Below are positions 18,310 to 25,210 of a stretch of DNA of 64,000 bases, in pieces. Each line of letters starts with the position of its first letter. Within the stretch, counting starts at the first letter, position 1. The notes under the pieces were generated by a model, which worked only from the letters and a program-made list of their open reading frames with translations, did not search any database and was not told the DNA's origin. The DNA comes from UBA1240 sp045599185. Its GTDB lineage: Bacteria > Spirochaetota > Spirochaetia > Treponematales > Treponemataceae. The translations under genes and the position numbers were made by a program. The stretch is taken from positions 155,991 to 219,990 of the forward strand of contig JAZRVO010000029.1 in assembly GCA_045599185.1 (NCBI GenBank), written 5' to 3'.

Positions 18310-20062
18310 ACAAATACTTAAACGACAACCTGAAACCGTGGTTTATGTCATCGTGCAGGTTGGCTTTCCAGTCGGCATAGGCTTTATCAAGCCCGGCCTG
18401 ATCTGCGGAATAAACGCCGGTTGGCAGCATGTTGTTCTGTACGCCGTTGTTTTTAATGTATTCAAAAGTATAGCCAAAGTTAAGAGTCATCTGGCCGTAA
18501 TGCTGCATTGGCAAAGCATAAGCTGCATCTAAAGAACCCTGCCATACGTACATGCGCGTTTCAGACTGCATGAACATAAAATGATTCCACGCATATTCAT
18601 AAGCACCGGTAGAATACGGATGATTCAAGACACTGCCATCGGTGCGCAGCGTGCCCGTTTGGGCAGGCAGTTTAAGGTATTTAATGGCTTCATCCGGCGA
18701 TTTTTTAACCAGAAGCTCGTTTATGTTTGAATGGCGAATCATGTTTGCACCAAACGTAAGCTTTAAGTTGCTGAACGGATTAACCTTAAACTTGATTGCA
18801 ATACGGTCGCTGTTTGGCGGCAGGTTAGAACCAATGGACTTACCATTATTCGTATAGTTCTGGTAATTCGTTCCGTTAGAACCAGTTACGTTATAGTTTG
18901 TGTCCAGAAATTCTTCGTGGCTGTACATATACGGTGAAATCATAGTGTAATTCATAGAAATTTCACTGAACGGCGAATCAATAGGACTGTAAACGAAACC
19001 CGTCATTGCACCAAAGCGCAGCTTGGTATCAAAACGCAGCTTGGCAATATCATTCATTGCCATATCATCAATAAATACGTCCGTATTCCAGCTGAAACCG
19101 GCAGCCGGGCGTATCTTGAATGCAAGGCCCATCTGTACGTTGTCGTTAAATGAACCGATACCCTGTGCAACCATGTAAGGCACAAAAGGCAGCATGTAGA
19201 TAGGGTCAAAACGCTTACCGTAAACTACGTTTTCATAATATGAAAGCGTAAACCAGGGTTTAGGCGTCCAGTTGAACGAGTGCATCATAAGGAACTTGTT
19301 GGGTTTTACATCACTGCCTTCATCATTGGTTGCACCAAGCATAAATGCAGACTGGGTATAGTTCCAGTTATTGCGGCGAAAAACAACGGACAGGTTTCCG
19401 CTGTGAAATGCACCCGGGTTTAAGGAAACGCTGTCTTCGTAAAAAGGCCCAAAAGAATTGCGGCTGATGCCGCCCTGAAAATAAATGTTTTCGTTACCAA
19501 TTGCAGTGGTAACGTTCATGTCCAAAAAGGCTTTGGCAAACTTCAAGTCCGTAGCATCGCTTACGGCATCATAATTTTTGTTTACAAACGAAGGAAGTGA
19601 ATCTTTTTCCAAACCATCAGTAATAAGAATGTTAGACTTTACGCCAACGGTCATCAGTTCCGCTGCCTGAATGTCGCCAGCAACACCAATCTTAACATTG
19701 TATTCGTTGGCTTTTTCCTTAGTGCCGTTTTTACCCTTGGCATCAACCTTTCTGTTGGCCTGCCTGCCGTAATCGGCAACTTCAAAAACGGCATCAACGG
19801 TTTTACCAAATATCTGCTGCCAGTACGCATTGGCAATTGCTGCCTGATCTTCGTACTCGCTCTGCATAACAGTCTGCAAAAAAGAAGAAATAAGTTTTAA
19901 AGGATATGGCCTTAAAGGCGGAACGTTGCGGATAATTCCAAGATTTTCCCAGTTGGAAATATCCGTATAAATAGGATCGTTTGGATCAACACTAACTTGA
20001 GCCGCCAAAGGAAAAATAAGTGCTAACAAAAGCAACCCAAGCAAAAGTTTCTTTTTCGGCAT
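18299..20062 (-). CDS. Outer-membrane beta-barrel protein, Wzi-like
   Basis: 587 residues with signal peptide KKKLLLGLLLLALIFPLAAQ. Many amphipathic alternating strands and the segment FQGGISRNSFGPFYEDSVSL resemble the capsule-assembly Wzi barrel family found in spirochaetes and Bacteroidetes. The start is the ATG at 20062: tggagt stands 7 bases upstream, whereas the ATG at 20074 overlaps that ribosome-binding site. It is transcribed before, and overlaps, the GT28 gene and is linked through it to the DTW gene. A role in surface glycan attachment is only inferred. Confidence 0.75.
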   Translation of the reverse strand: MPKKKLLLGLLLLALIFPLAAQVSVDPNDPIYTDISNWENLGIIRNVPPLRPYPLKLISSFLQTVMQSEYEDQAAIANAYWQQIFGKTVDAVFEVADYGRQANRKVDAKGKNGTKEKANEYNVKIGVAGDIQAAELMTVGVKSNILITDGLEKDSLPSFVNKNYDAVSDATDLKFAKAFLDMNVTTAIGNENIYFQGGISRNSFGPFYEDSVSLNPGAFHSGNLSVVFRRNNWNYTQSAFMLGATNDEGSDVKPNKFLMMHSFNWTPKPWFTLSYYENVVYGKRFDPIYMLPFVPYMVAQGIGSFNDNVQMGLAFKIRPAAGFSWNTDVFIDDMAMNDIAKLRFDTKLRFGAMTGFVYSPIDSPFSEISMNYTMISPYMYSHEEFLDTNYNVTGSNGTNYQNYTNNGKSIGSNLPPNSDRIAIKFKVNPFSNLKLTFGANMIRHSNINELLVKKSPDEAIKYLKLPAQTGTLRTDGSVLNHPYSTGAYEYAWNHFMFMQSETRMYVWQGSLDAAYALPMQHYGQMTLNFGYTFEYIKNNGVQNNMLPTGVYSADQAGLDKAYADWKANLHDDINHGFRLSFKYLYGL

Positions 20063-20249
20063 CAGTAACTCCATTGTTTAGTTTTTTTATTATTTAAGCA
20101 TTATACCATAGAAAAAAAACTTTATACAACACAAAACGCTACAGGCACAAGCAAATTGAATGCATAACCGGCTTGCAACGTTCAGCATGGTTTACATTCC
20201 CCATGCATTCCTCCGGCATATGCACAAGACATTTTTAACTCATTAAAAT

Positions 20250-20480
20250 TCAGGCTATGTTTCTTGCTAAATCCCAAATTAAAAAAGCATTATTCTTCAG
20301 GTAATTTTCTAAATCTAAAAGCTCATCTTCAGAAAAACCGTAAGTTTTATAAAAAAGATTGTTAGGAAGTTTCCCTTCTGCAAAATCAAAGCCACCTTTA
20401 TCATTTACTCTTTCAAAACGAACATCAATTTCATCAAAAATTCCGTTTTTATGAAATTGGTGCAATGTAAAGTTTTGCAT
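20250..20480 (-). pseudogene. Chimeric small reading frame: transposase edge plus C-terminal fragment of unknown protein
   Basis: 76 codons. The first ten or so codons are the out-of-frame edge of the IS3 transposase remnant. The rest (FDEIDVRFERVNDKGGFDF, then LDLENYLKNNAFLIWDLARN) looks like the end of an unrelated small cytoplasmic protein. No SD precedes the ATG. Best read as a gene truncated by IS insertion and later decay. Confidence 0.5.
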
Positions 20481-20998
20481 CCATGCAATGTACTTCTGTT
20501 ATGTCTGTCAGCCATTTCTGGTTCGGCAGTTCCGCCGTGAAATCACGGTCAATAATATTTGCAGGTCTCTGAGCCTTTTTGTCGGCTTTTGTCAGTCCGT
20601 CAGGGTTCCTGTTGCTTTCGTGAATCAGGTTCCCGAGCTACATTGCACGTTTTATTCCTTTCTGTTCCAGTGCAAGCTGCATCCTTTCAATTCCGTAATT
20701 GTGGTTGTCGGGATGCTCATCGAGAATTTTGTAGATTTCTTCAGTTCTGCAATTTCCTTCTGCAGTTCCTCAACGGTTTTTGGTTCTGCAGTTGATTTTT
20801 CCTTTTCAGTTTTTTGTTTTTCTTTTCTTTCTCCGGTCAATTAATGTTGCATAATTTATTCCCAGCTGCTGCACTGCTTTTTTTAGTCCAATCTCATCTG
20901 AAAGCGAAATTGCTTCTTCCCTGAATTCTCTGCTGTACCTTAGCATTCAAAATACCTCTCTTTATTTTCGTAAAATTTTAGGTATTTTTCGACTGCAC
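20440..20998 (-). mobile_element. IS3-family insertion sequence remnant (orfA and orfB decayed)
   Basis: Reading the minus strand from 20946, an ATG after aaagagg starts an orfA with the HTH RYSREFREEAISLSDEIG and QQLGINYATLIDRRKKRK. The frame breaks near 20835 and continues in another frame with AEPKTVEELQKEIAELKK. A third frame then gives orfB pieces: EIYKILDEHPDNHNYGIERM, a TAG near 20640, then GLTKADKKAQRPANIIDRDF and QKWLTDITEVHCMDAKLYI, the start of the DDE integrase core. Most of orfB is deleted. The stretch gtcgaaaaatacc (minus strand, about 20982-20994) resembles an IS3-type terminal sequence. Confidence 0.85.
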
Positions 20999-21081
20999 TT
21001 TTATTGTATCATTCCAAAGACTGGTAAAAAAAATCCGACTAGACCTACCAAGCCTAAGATTAAAACTAAGGGAGACAAGAA

Positions 21082-21441
21082 ATGAACACTTTTGAATTAT
21101 TTTCATTGATTTTTTTGCTTTTGGATGAGCGATGGGAAGTCCACAAAGAAAACGAAGATTTAGGACACTTTTTAAGTGAGATGAATCCGTACCTTTGGGA
21201 TGACATAGGCTCTGCTGATCCAGCTGTATATTCTGAATTCTTGGATTTTATGCAAGACAAGACTATTGGAGAAGATTTTGATTATTCTTTGGTTAGCCCG
21301 TATTTGGATACGATAGAGTTTTATCCAAACTTAAAGCTATATCTTTCTGATGTTGATAAAGAAACTTGGATTGATGCTGTTCATCAGCTCTTGAGTCAAC
21401 CTCACAAAGGCGACTCTCACCAGATGGAACAGACAAAATGA
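21082..21441 (+). CDS. Small acidic protein, unknown
   Basis: 119 residues, rich in Asp and Glu (ENEDLGHFLSEMNPYLWDD, DFDYSLVSPYLDTIEFYPN), with a hydrophobic N-terminal helix (FELFSLIFLLL). A strong SD aagggagacaagaa supports a real gene. Size, acidity and position in an island with Rhs and toxin-antitoxin remnants fit an orphan immunity protein of a polymorphic toxin, but I do not recognise the family. Confidence 0.7.
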   Translation: MNTFELFSLIFLLLDERWEVHKENEDLGHFLSEMNPYLWDDIGSADPAVYSEFLDFMQDKTIGEDFDYSLVSPYLDTIEFYPNLKLYLSDVDKETWIDAVHQLLSQPHKGDSHQMEQTK

Positions 21442-21468
21442 GGTCTAAACTGATCTTTGTTTTGTAGG

Positions 21469-21738
21469 TTAGTGTATTATAGGGCATTGGTTTTCTCGTG
21501 CCCAGCGGATAACATCATTGAGTTTTGTCTGATAGCCTTTTGTTCCTTCGCTTTGGAGCCATGAAAGATTATCAAGATCAATGCGGAAGGTAATGGATTT
21601 TTTTACAGGCTTCCAGTACTTGAAATGCCCCCTTGAAAAATCCTCTTCTGTGAGTTCAGGAATGTCATCTGTGTTAATCTGACTGTCAGGAACGGCGTTT
21701 GCTTCACATTTCGCTATAAATTTTTCTAAGTCTGTCAT
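21469..21738 (-). CDS. brnA: BrnA-type antitoxin
   Basis: About 89 residues. The C-terminal ribbon-helix-helix domain is typical of BrnA (SITFRIDLDNLSWLQSEG, then TKLNDVIRWAREN). The N-terminal part with IPELTEEDFSRGHF is the usual toxin-binding segment. In known pairs it neutralises BrnT and represses the operon. The ATG at 21738 is chosen with aaaggaaaatgtatt upstream; it overlaps the end of brnT by 35 bp, the normal BrnT-BrnA arrangement. Confidence 0.9.
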   Translation of the reverse strand: MTDLEKFIAKCEANAVPDSQINTDDIPELTEEDFSRGHFKYWKPVKKSITFRIDLDNLSWLQSEGTKGYQTKLNDVIRWARENQCPIIH

Positions 21739-22051
21739 AATACATTTTCCTTTCCCGCAATGTTGCAGGACGTGCAGAAATAATATGGGTACGGCCAGTC
21801 TCGGTATAGACAACTTGAACTACACTTAGTCCAGCTTTTTCCACATATCCTAAACCATTGTATCTGTCTTGGTTTTCTTCAGAATGATTTGCATCATAAA
21901 TTTCGAAAAAATATGGATCATCAAAAACAGGAAGAATATCTCTAAAAGAAATTCCTATGTTGTTTGCATCTTTGTGCTTATATATGTTTGTTTCGTCTTT
22001 TTCAGACCACCATTCGAATTTGCCGCAAACAATAAGTTCACCTTTGGGCAT
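21704..22051 (-). CDS. brnT: BrnT-type ribonuclease toxin
   Basis: 115 residues, RelE-like fold. It has the family pattern FEWWSEKDETNIYKHKD, FRDILPVFDDPYFFEIYD, then VVYTETGRTHIISARPAT carrying the conserved Arg residues, and ends in Arg/Tyr-rich ERKMYYDRLRKIY. Known BrnT proteins cleave RNA and are controlled by BrnA. The SD aggtgg lies 6 bases upstream and within the tail of the Rhs remnant. It is about 20 residues longer than typical BrnT because of the N-terminal segment and the loop SEENQDRYNGLGYVEKAG. Confidence 0.92.
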   Translation of the reverse strand: MPKGELIVCGKFEWWSEKDETNIYKHKDANNIGISFRDILPVFDDPYFFEIYDANHSEENQDRYNGLGYVEKAGLSVVQVVYTETGRTHIISARPATLRERKMYYDRLRKIYSEM

Positions 22052-22054
22052 TTT

Positions 22055-22398
22055 CTACCACCTAGATGTAATTATAGTTTGTATGTACAAAATTGTCAAA
22101 CTTTTATTACTATATATAATGATAATTCTGTCTCCTATCCATTCTCCAAAAGCACTCCCCCCCCACGGATCTCGGAAGTTTACCGGGTCATTTACTACAT
22201 AGCTGAACCAGTTCGAGCCGTCCCGGATCGGGTCTACGGTAGTGAACCGTCCGCTCGCAGGAGAATAGTCCCTGAACCCGTAATCGTACAAACCAGTGCC
22301 GCAATCAAATACTTTTCCGCAGTAGCCGAAGCTCAGGCCGCTTTCCAGGCTGCCCAGGTATGGCGAACCGAACGCATCATAGCTGTATACCGGGTCTC
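22055..22398 (-). pseudogene. Rhs core C-terminal remnant with truncated tip
   Basis: Rhs repeat-associated core without its N-terminal part. The frame opens right after a TGA at about 22399 with PVYSYDAFGSPYLGSLESG, continues GLYDYGFRDYSPASGRFTTV and WFSYVVNDPVNFRDPWGG, then a short tail of about 30 residues ending at 22055. A run of eight G (C on the plus strand, 22157-22164) lies exactly at the core-to-tail junction. The core type (NDPVNFRDPWG) differs from the Rhs at 58-64 kb (NPVKYTDPDG), so this is a second Rhs lineage. Confidence 0.85.
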
Positions 22399-22410
22399 AT
22401 TTTTTTGTCC

Positions 22411-23328
22411 TCAGCTACATTTATTAAAATTCATAGAAACTTCATTGAAGTTTTGAGGATTCCATATAATATCAATTTTATACTCATTATTTTTGTCATG
22501 TAAAATTAACGGGTTTTCAAGGTTAGAGAAATGAAATTCTAAATCTTCAATATTTCCAGTTTCTAAAATTATTGATTCTTTATTAGCATTATAAATCGAC
22601 AGAACTTCTTTTTCTAAATAATCTAAGAACCTTAACTGATTTATTGCGGTTAACATTCCTCGCAGAGATAATCCATTTAATGTAACTCCACCTCCAATAG
22701 GAGTAAACATTTCTTTATCAATTTGTAGCATTGGAACAATATGATGTTTATGAAAATTTTCTCTTTCTTCATTTGTTATTTCACGACCTAACTCTAGACC
22801 TTCAATTTTATGACTTTTTAAAAGTTCTGGAAAATTATCCTTTATTATTTCCATAAGTTTTATATCAGACCATTTTTCATGTTCATCTACAGTCAGAAAA
22901 TATGCGACATCATCTGTTAAAAAGCAGTATAAAATTTTTCCTGTTCTCTCAGCAAAAGGTTCGTCCTTTGAAGTTTCCTCTTTTCCTAAATGCAAATGCG
23001 TAATTCCAAAATCATACAGCATGCTATCAGAAAAATGGGCATCGATTATTTTTTTACTTAAATAATTTGTAATTGTTTCTCCTTTTACGATTTTATTTTC
23101 AAGAACTTCCAAGTTTTTTTGCAGTTCTTTAGGACATGAAAAAGTTTTTGCTTTAAGAATCTTACGTGGTCTTGGTACAGGAATTCTTTCTATCAAATTA
23201 TAAAATTCAGCGATGTAACTTACATCTTTTTCTTTCGAAGAGAATTTAAATCCGTCTGCTTTTAATCTTTGAACTTCGTTTTCTACACATTTATAGAAAT
23301 CACCTCGCAAATCCAATTTTAAACTCAC
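22411..23328 (-). CDS. Hypothetical protein with DFGITHLHLG motif
   Basis: 305 residues, cytoplasmic, AT-rich codon use unlike the core genes. Conserved-looking blocks are SMLYDFGITHLHLG (His-x-His near residue 113), RTGKILYCFLTDDVAYFLTV and ENFHKHHIVPM. I cannot name a family; the His motifs could bind metal. A GTG start is chosen because aaggagattgaaaa precedes it, and the GTG overlaps the stop of an upstream fragment as GTGA. Its place among toxin-antitoxin and defence-like genes suggests an accessory or anti-phage role, which is inference only. Confidence 0.7.
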   Translation of the reverse strand: MSLKLDLRGDFYKCVENEVQRLKADGFKFSSKEKDVSYIAEFYNLIERIPVPRPRKILKAKTFSCPKELQKNLEVLENKIVKGETITNYLSKKIIDAHFSDSMLYDFGITHLHLGKEETSKDEPFAERTGKILYCFLTDDVAYFLTVDEHEKWSDIKLMEIIKDNFPELLKSHKIEGLELGREITNEERENFHKHHIVPMLQIDKEMFTPIGGGVTLNGLSLRGMLTAINQLRFLDYLEKEVLSIYNANKESIILETGNIEDLEFHFSNLENPLILHDKNNEYKIDIIWNPQNFNEVSMNFNKCS

Positions 23329-23471
23329 TTTTCAATCTCCTTTTTTACCATTCGTTTTGCATCTTCTAAAAGTGGTTTCTTTGTGCTGGAAGCTACGAAT
23401 AAACAGCTTGAGACTTTACCTTTAGCAAGTAATTGGCTTACCCCCTGTTTTGCAGGGGGTATTTTTAGTTG
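23325..23471 (-). pseudogene. C-terminal stub of the gene preceding the DFGITHLHLG protein
   Basis: 48 codons open after a TAA, with no start codon: LAKGKVSSCLFVASSTKKP, then LLEDAKRMVKKEIEK, ending in the TGA of the GTGA overlap with the next gene. The tight overlap implies the two once formed a two-gene operon whose first gene lost its 5' part. Confidence 0.55.
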
Positions 23472-23668
23472 TTACCGTATTTTCTAACTAATTCGCCCAG
23501 AATAATTTCTGCTATAACATCGTTGTTAGATGATTTCTGAGTTGTTTCTGAATGACAATTATAGTGTACGGTTATCATACCTTTACTTTCGATGTAATAC
23601 CCATTGTACACTTTGCCATTAACTTCTGTAGAAATGTCGTAACGACCTGGAATGAAATAATTTTGCAT
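23465..23668 (-). CDS. Small hypothetical protein
   Basis: 67 residues (NYFIPGRYDISTEVNGKVYN, then ESKGMITVHYNCHSE). The ATG at 23668 is favoured over one 15 bases upstream, since ggaggtaaaacaa precedes it exactly and the upstream ATG lies inside that SD. Beta-rich and not recognised; possibly an antitoxin or immunity-size protein of the island. Confidence 0.6.
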   Translation of the reverse strand: MQNYFIPGRYDISTEVNGKVYNGYYIESKGMITVHYNCHSETTQKSSNNDVIAEIILGELVRKYGNN

Positions 23669-23696
23669 TTGTTTTACCTCCATGCAATTCTTCTAT

Positions 23697-23815
23697 TTAT
23701 GGGAGTTTCTCGTAAATAAAAGTTGATGTTAAATCATCTTGCATGGAAGTTTTTTCAGCAAAATTCTCTACTCCATTCTCTTTATCATTTTTCAATGCAA
23801 CCGACAGGTTTATTC
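23697..23815 (-). other. Possible short reading frame downstream of the DUF3791-like gene
   Basis: A frame of about 36 codons after the TTG at about 23801 (ALKNDKENGVENFAEKTS, then FIYEKLP and stop), with no SD. It echoes the sequence ttgaaaaaatgataaaggaaatggag found before the ART-like gene at about 24715. This may be a duplicated edge rather than a gene. Confidence 0.25.
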
Positions 23816-24031
23816 TTTTTCAAACTTATCTGCGATAAAATCTGCTGATTCTGCCCAAAGTGCATTTTCTGGTGTATGAAGAAGTATACAAGTCTTGCTT
23901 TTTGAAAACAGAAGACAGGCATCTTCAAATGAAATATTTTTACGCCTCGCAATTTCTCTTGTAACTTCAAGAACTGAAAGACAAATATTCATTGTTACGT
24001 CTTTTCCGTTATATGTAAAAAGTTCAGGCAT
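23810..24031 (-). CDS. DUF3791-like small protein, partner of the DUF3990 protein
   Basis: 73 residues: SVLEVTREIARRKNISFEDA and the tail LHTPENALWAESADFIADKF, a pattern like the DUF3791 module often encoded next to DUF3990 proteins. The ATG at 24031 is set by aggagtgttt. It overlaps the end of the upstream gene by 8 bp, so the two form one unit. An antitoxin or targeting role is possible but not shown by the sequence. Confidence 0.65.
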   Translation of the reverse strand: MPELFTYNGKDVTMNICLSVLEVTREIARRKNISFEDACLLFSKSKTCILLHTPENALWAESADFIADKFEKE

Positions 24032-24710
24032 AAACACTCCTATTGATTAAAACTAATTTTTCAATTGCTTTTTCTGTATGAAAAGAAACTTGATTGTTAA
24101 CATCATTAAATTTTAGTCTTTCTACGGCTTCATCTGCTGTTATTGTACCCAAAAGATAAAGTTGAACTGTTTGCATTGTGTTATCGTCTGCAACGGGACC
24201 AATTACAACATCAAAATCATGCTGGATTCCGCCTTTAGATCGATTCAATTTTATGAACTCAAGCCATTCTTTGCTTAACGAATCAAAATGTTTTATTTTC
24301 AAATTCGCAGTTTCTTCAAAAACATATTTGTAAACATAATTATTAGAAGTACCGTTTCGCAACATCTGGCGATAGGCCCAGTCTTTCGCCTGTTTTTCAA
24401 GAACTGTCGTATAAAATCCTTTTCCAAAGTCACGACGGTTCTGTGATTTTGATAAATCAATTTTTTCAAAAGAAAAATCTGAACCGTGATATAAAAACAG
24501 ATTCTTGTTTTCAGAAATGATTTTTTCCACAAACTCAATCACACTTTCTAATGCAACCTGATGCAAATATTCGTGCTGAACAAGCATTTTTTCCATAATG
24601 TGACTGTTATGAAAAAGTTCAATAGTTTCCTGATATGAGATTTTATGCTTTTCTGAATAACTTTCTGCTGACAAAATAAAAAGGAATTCAATATCAGATT
24701 GTTTGCCCAT
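24024..24710 (-). CDS. DUF3990-type ADP-ribosyltransferase-like protein
   Basis: 228 residues in two parts. Residues 1-65 are a helical DUF3791-like segment (FLFILSAESYSEKHKISYQE). Residues 70-228 are a DUF3990 domain with LYHGSDFSFEKIDLSKSQ, RRDFGKGFYTT (94-102) and QAKDWAYRQM. The YHGS / DFGKGFYTT / QAKxWA pattern is that of ART-fold enzymes that bind NAD. Cytoplasmic. SD ggagtaagaat before the ATG. It forms a pair with the overlapping downstream small gene, which repeats the N-terminal type of domain, so a toxin-antitoxin-like unit is plausible. Confidence 0.75.
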   Translation of the reverse strand: MGKQSDIEFLFILSAESYSEKHKISYQETIELFHNSHIMEKMLVQHEYLHQVALESVIEFVEKIISENKNLFLYHGSDFSFEKIDLSKSQNRRDFGKGFYTTVLEKQAKDWAYRQMLRNGTSNNYVYKYVFEETANLKIKHFDSLSKEWLEFIKLNRSKGGIQHDFDVVIGPVADDNTMQTVQLYLLGTITADEAVERLKFNDVNNQVSFHTEKAIEKLVLINRSVYA

Positions 24711-24748
24711 ATTCTTACTCCATTTCCTTTATCATTTTTTCAATGAAT

Positions 24749-24889
24749 TCAATTTCTTTCTTTTATTGTATTCTCGATATAGTCTATTTCATCTTGTGTT
24801 AGTCCAATTAAATCATATAGCAGCTGTTTTAAGTCCAGGAGTTTTTTTTGGTGTCATCAAAGACTTCCAGCCATTCCAGCTTTAATTAA
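24749..24889 (-). pseudogene. C-terminal stub of a DNA methyltransferase/restriction gene (1)
   Basis: Two frames joined at an A-run: LKLEWLEVFDDTKK, then LLDLKQLLYDLIGLTQDEID and YIENTIKERN before a stop. The YDLIGLT-x-x-E pattern is the extreme C-terminus of Eco57I/TaqI-like adenine methyltransferase fusions. It is frameshifted and has no start. Confidence 0.55.
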
Positions 24890-24941
24890 ATTTTTTTTGA
24901 AAAACATCTCCTTATTATTATATCATTATAAATTTTTTATA

Positions 24942-25088
24942 TCATTTTGTAATATTTTCATACAGATATTCTTGTTTATCACGTTTTAAACACTTTTCAT
25001 TGTATTTATTGGATATAATGTTTGGTAAAAGTCCAGCAAGAAAACCAATAACTAATGGAATTGCCCATTCTATCATTTTTATAATCAT
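24942..25088 (-). CDS. 48-residue single-pass membrane protein
   Basis: MIIKMIEWAIPLVIGFLAGL, then a Lys/Asn/Glu-rich tail ending YLYENITK. One membrane helix near the N-terminus. The ATG overlaps the stop of the methyltransferase stub as ATGA, as in a translationally coupled operon, and that stub's purine-rich end can serve as RBS. Unknown role. Confidence 0.5.
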   Translation of the reverse strand: MIIKMIEWAIPLVIGFLAGLLPNIISNKYNEKCLKRDKQEYLYENITK

Positions 25089-25165
25089 TTTCCGTTTCCT
25101 TCCACAACGGCGATTTCTTCCTCGGTCAGTCCGTAAAGCTGGTATACAAGGGAATTAATTTCTTT
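25085..25165 (-). pseudogene. C-terminal stub of a DNA methyltransferase/restriction gene (2)
   Basis: Codons reading KEINSLVYQLYGLTEEEIAV and VEGNGK then TGA. This is the nearly invariant end (LVYxLYGLTxEEIxxVEG) of restriction-modification methyltransferases of the type IIG/type I group. Everything upstream is missing, replaced by the short stretch before the helicase gene's 3' end. Confidence 0.8.
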
Positions 25166-25210
25166 GTTTTATATTTTATGATGTTTATTTTTCTATCATA
25201 GAAATCTATT

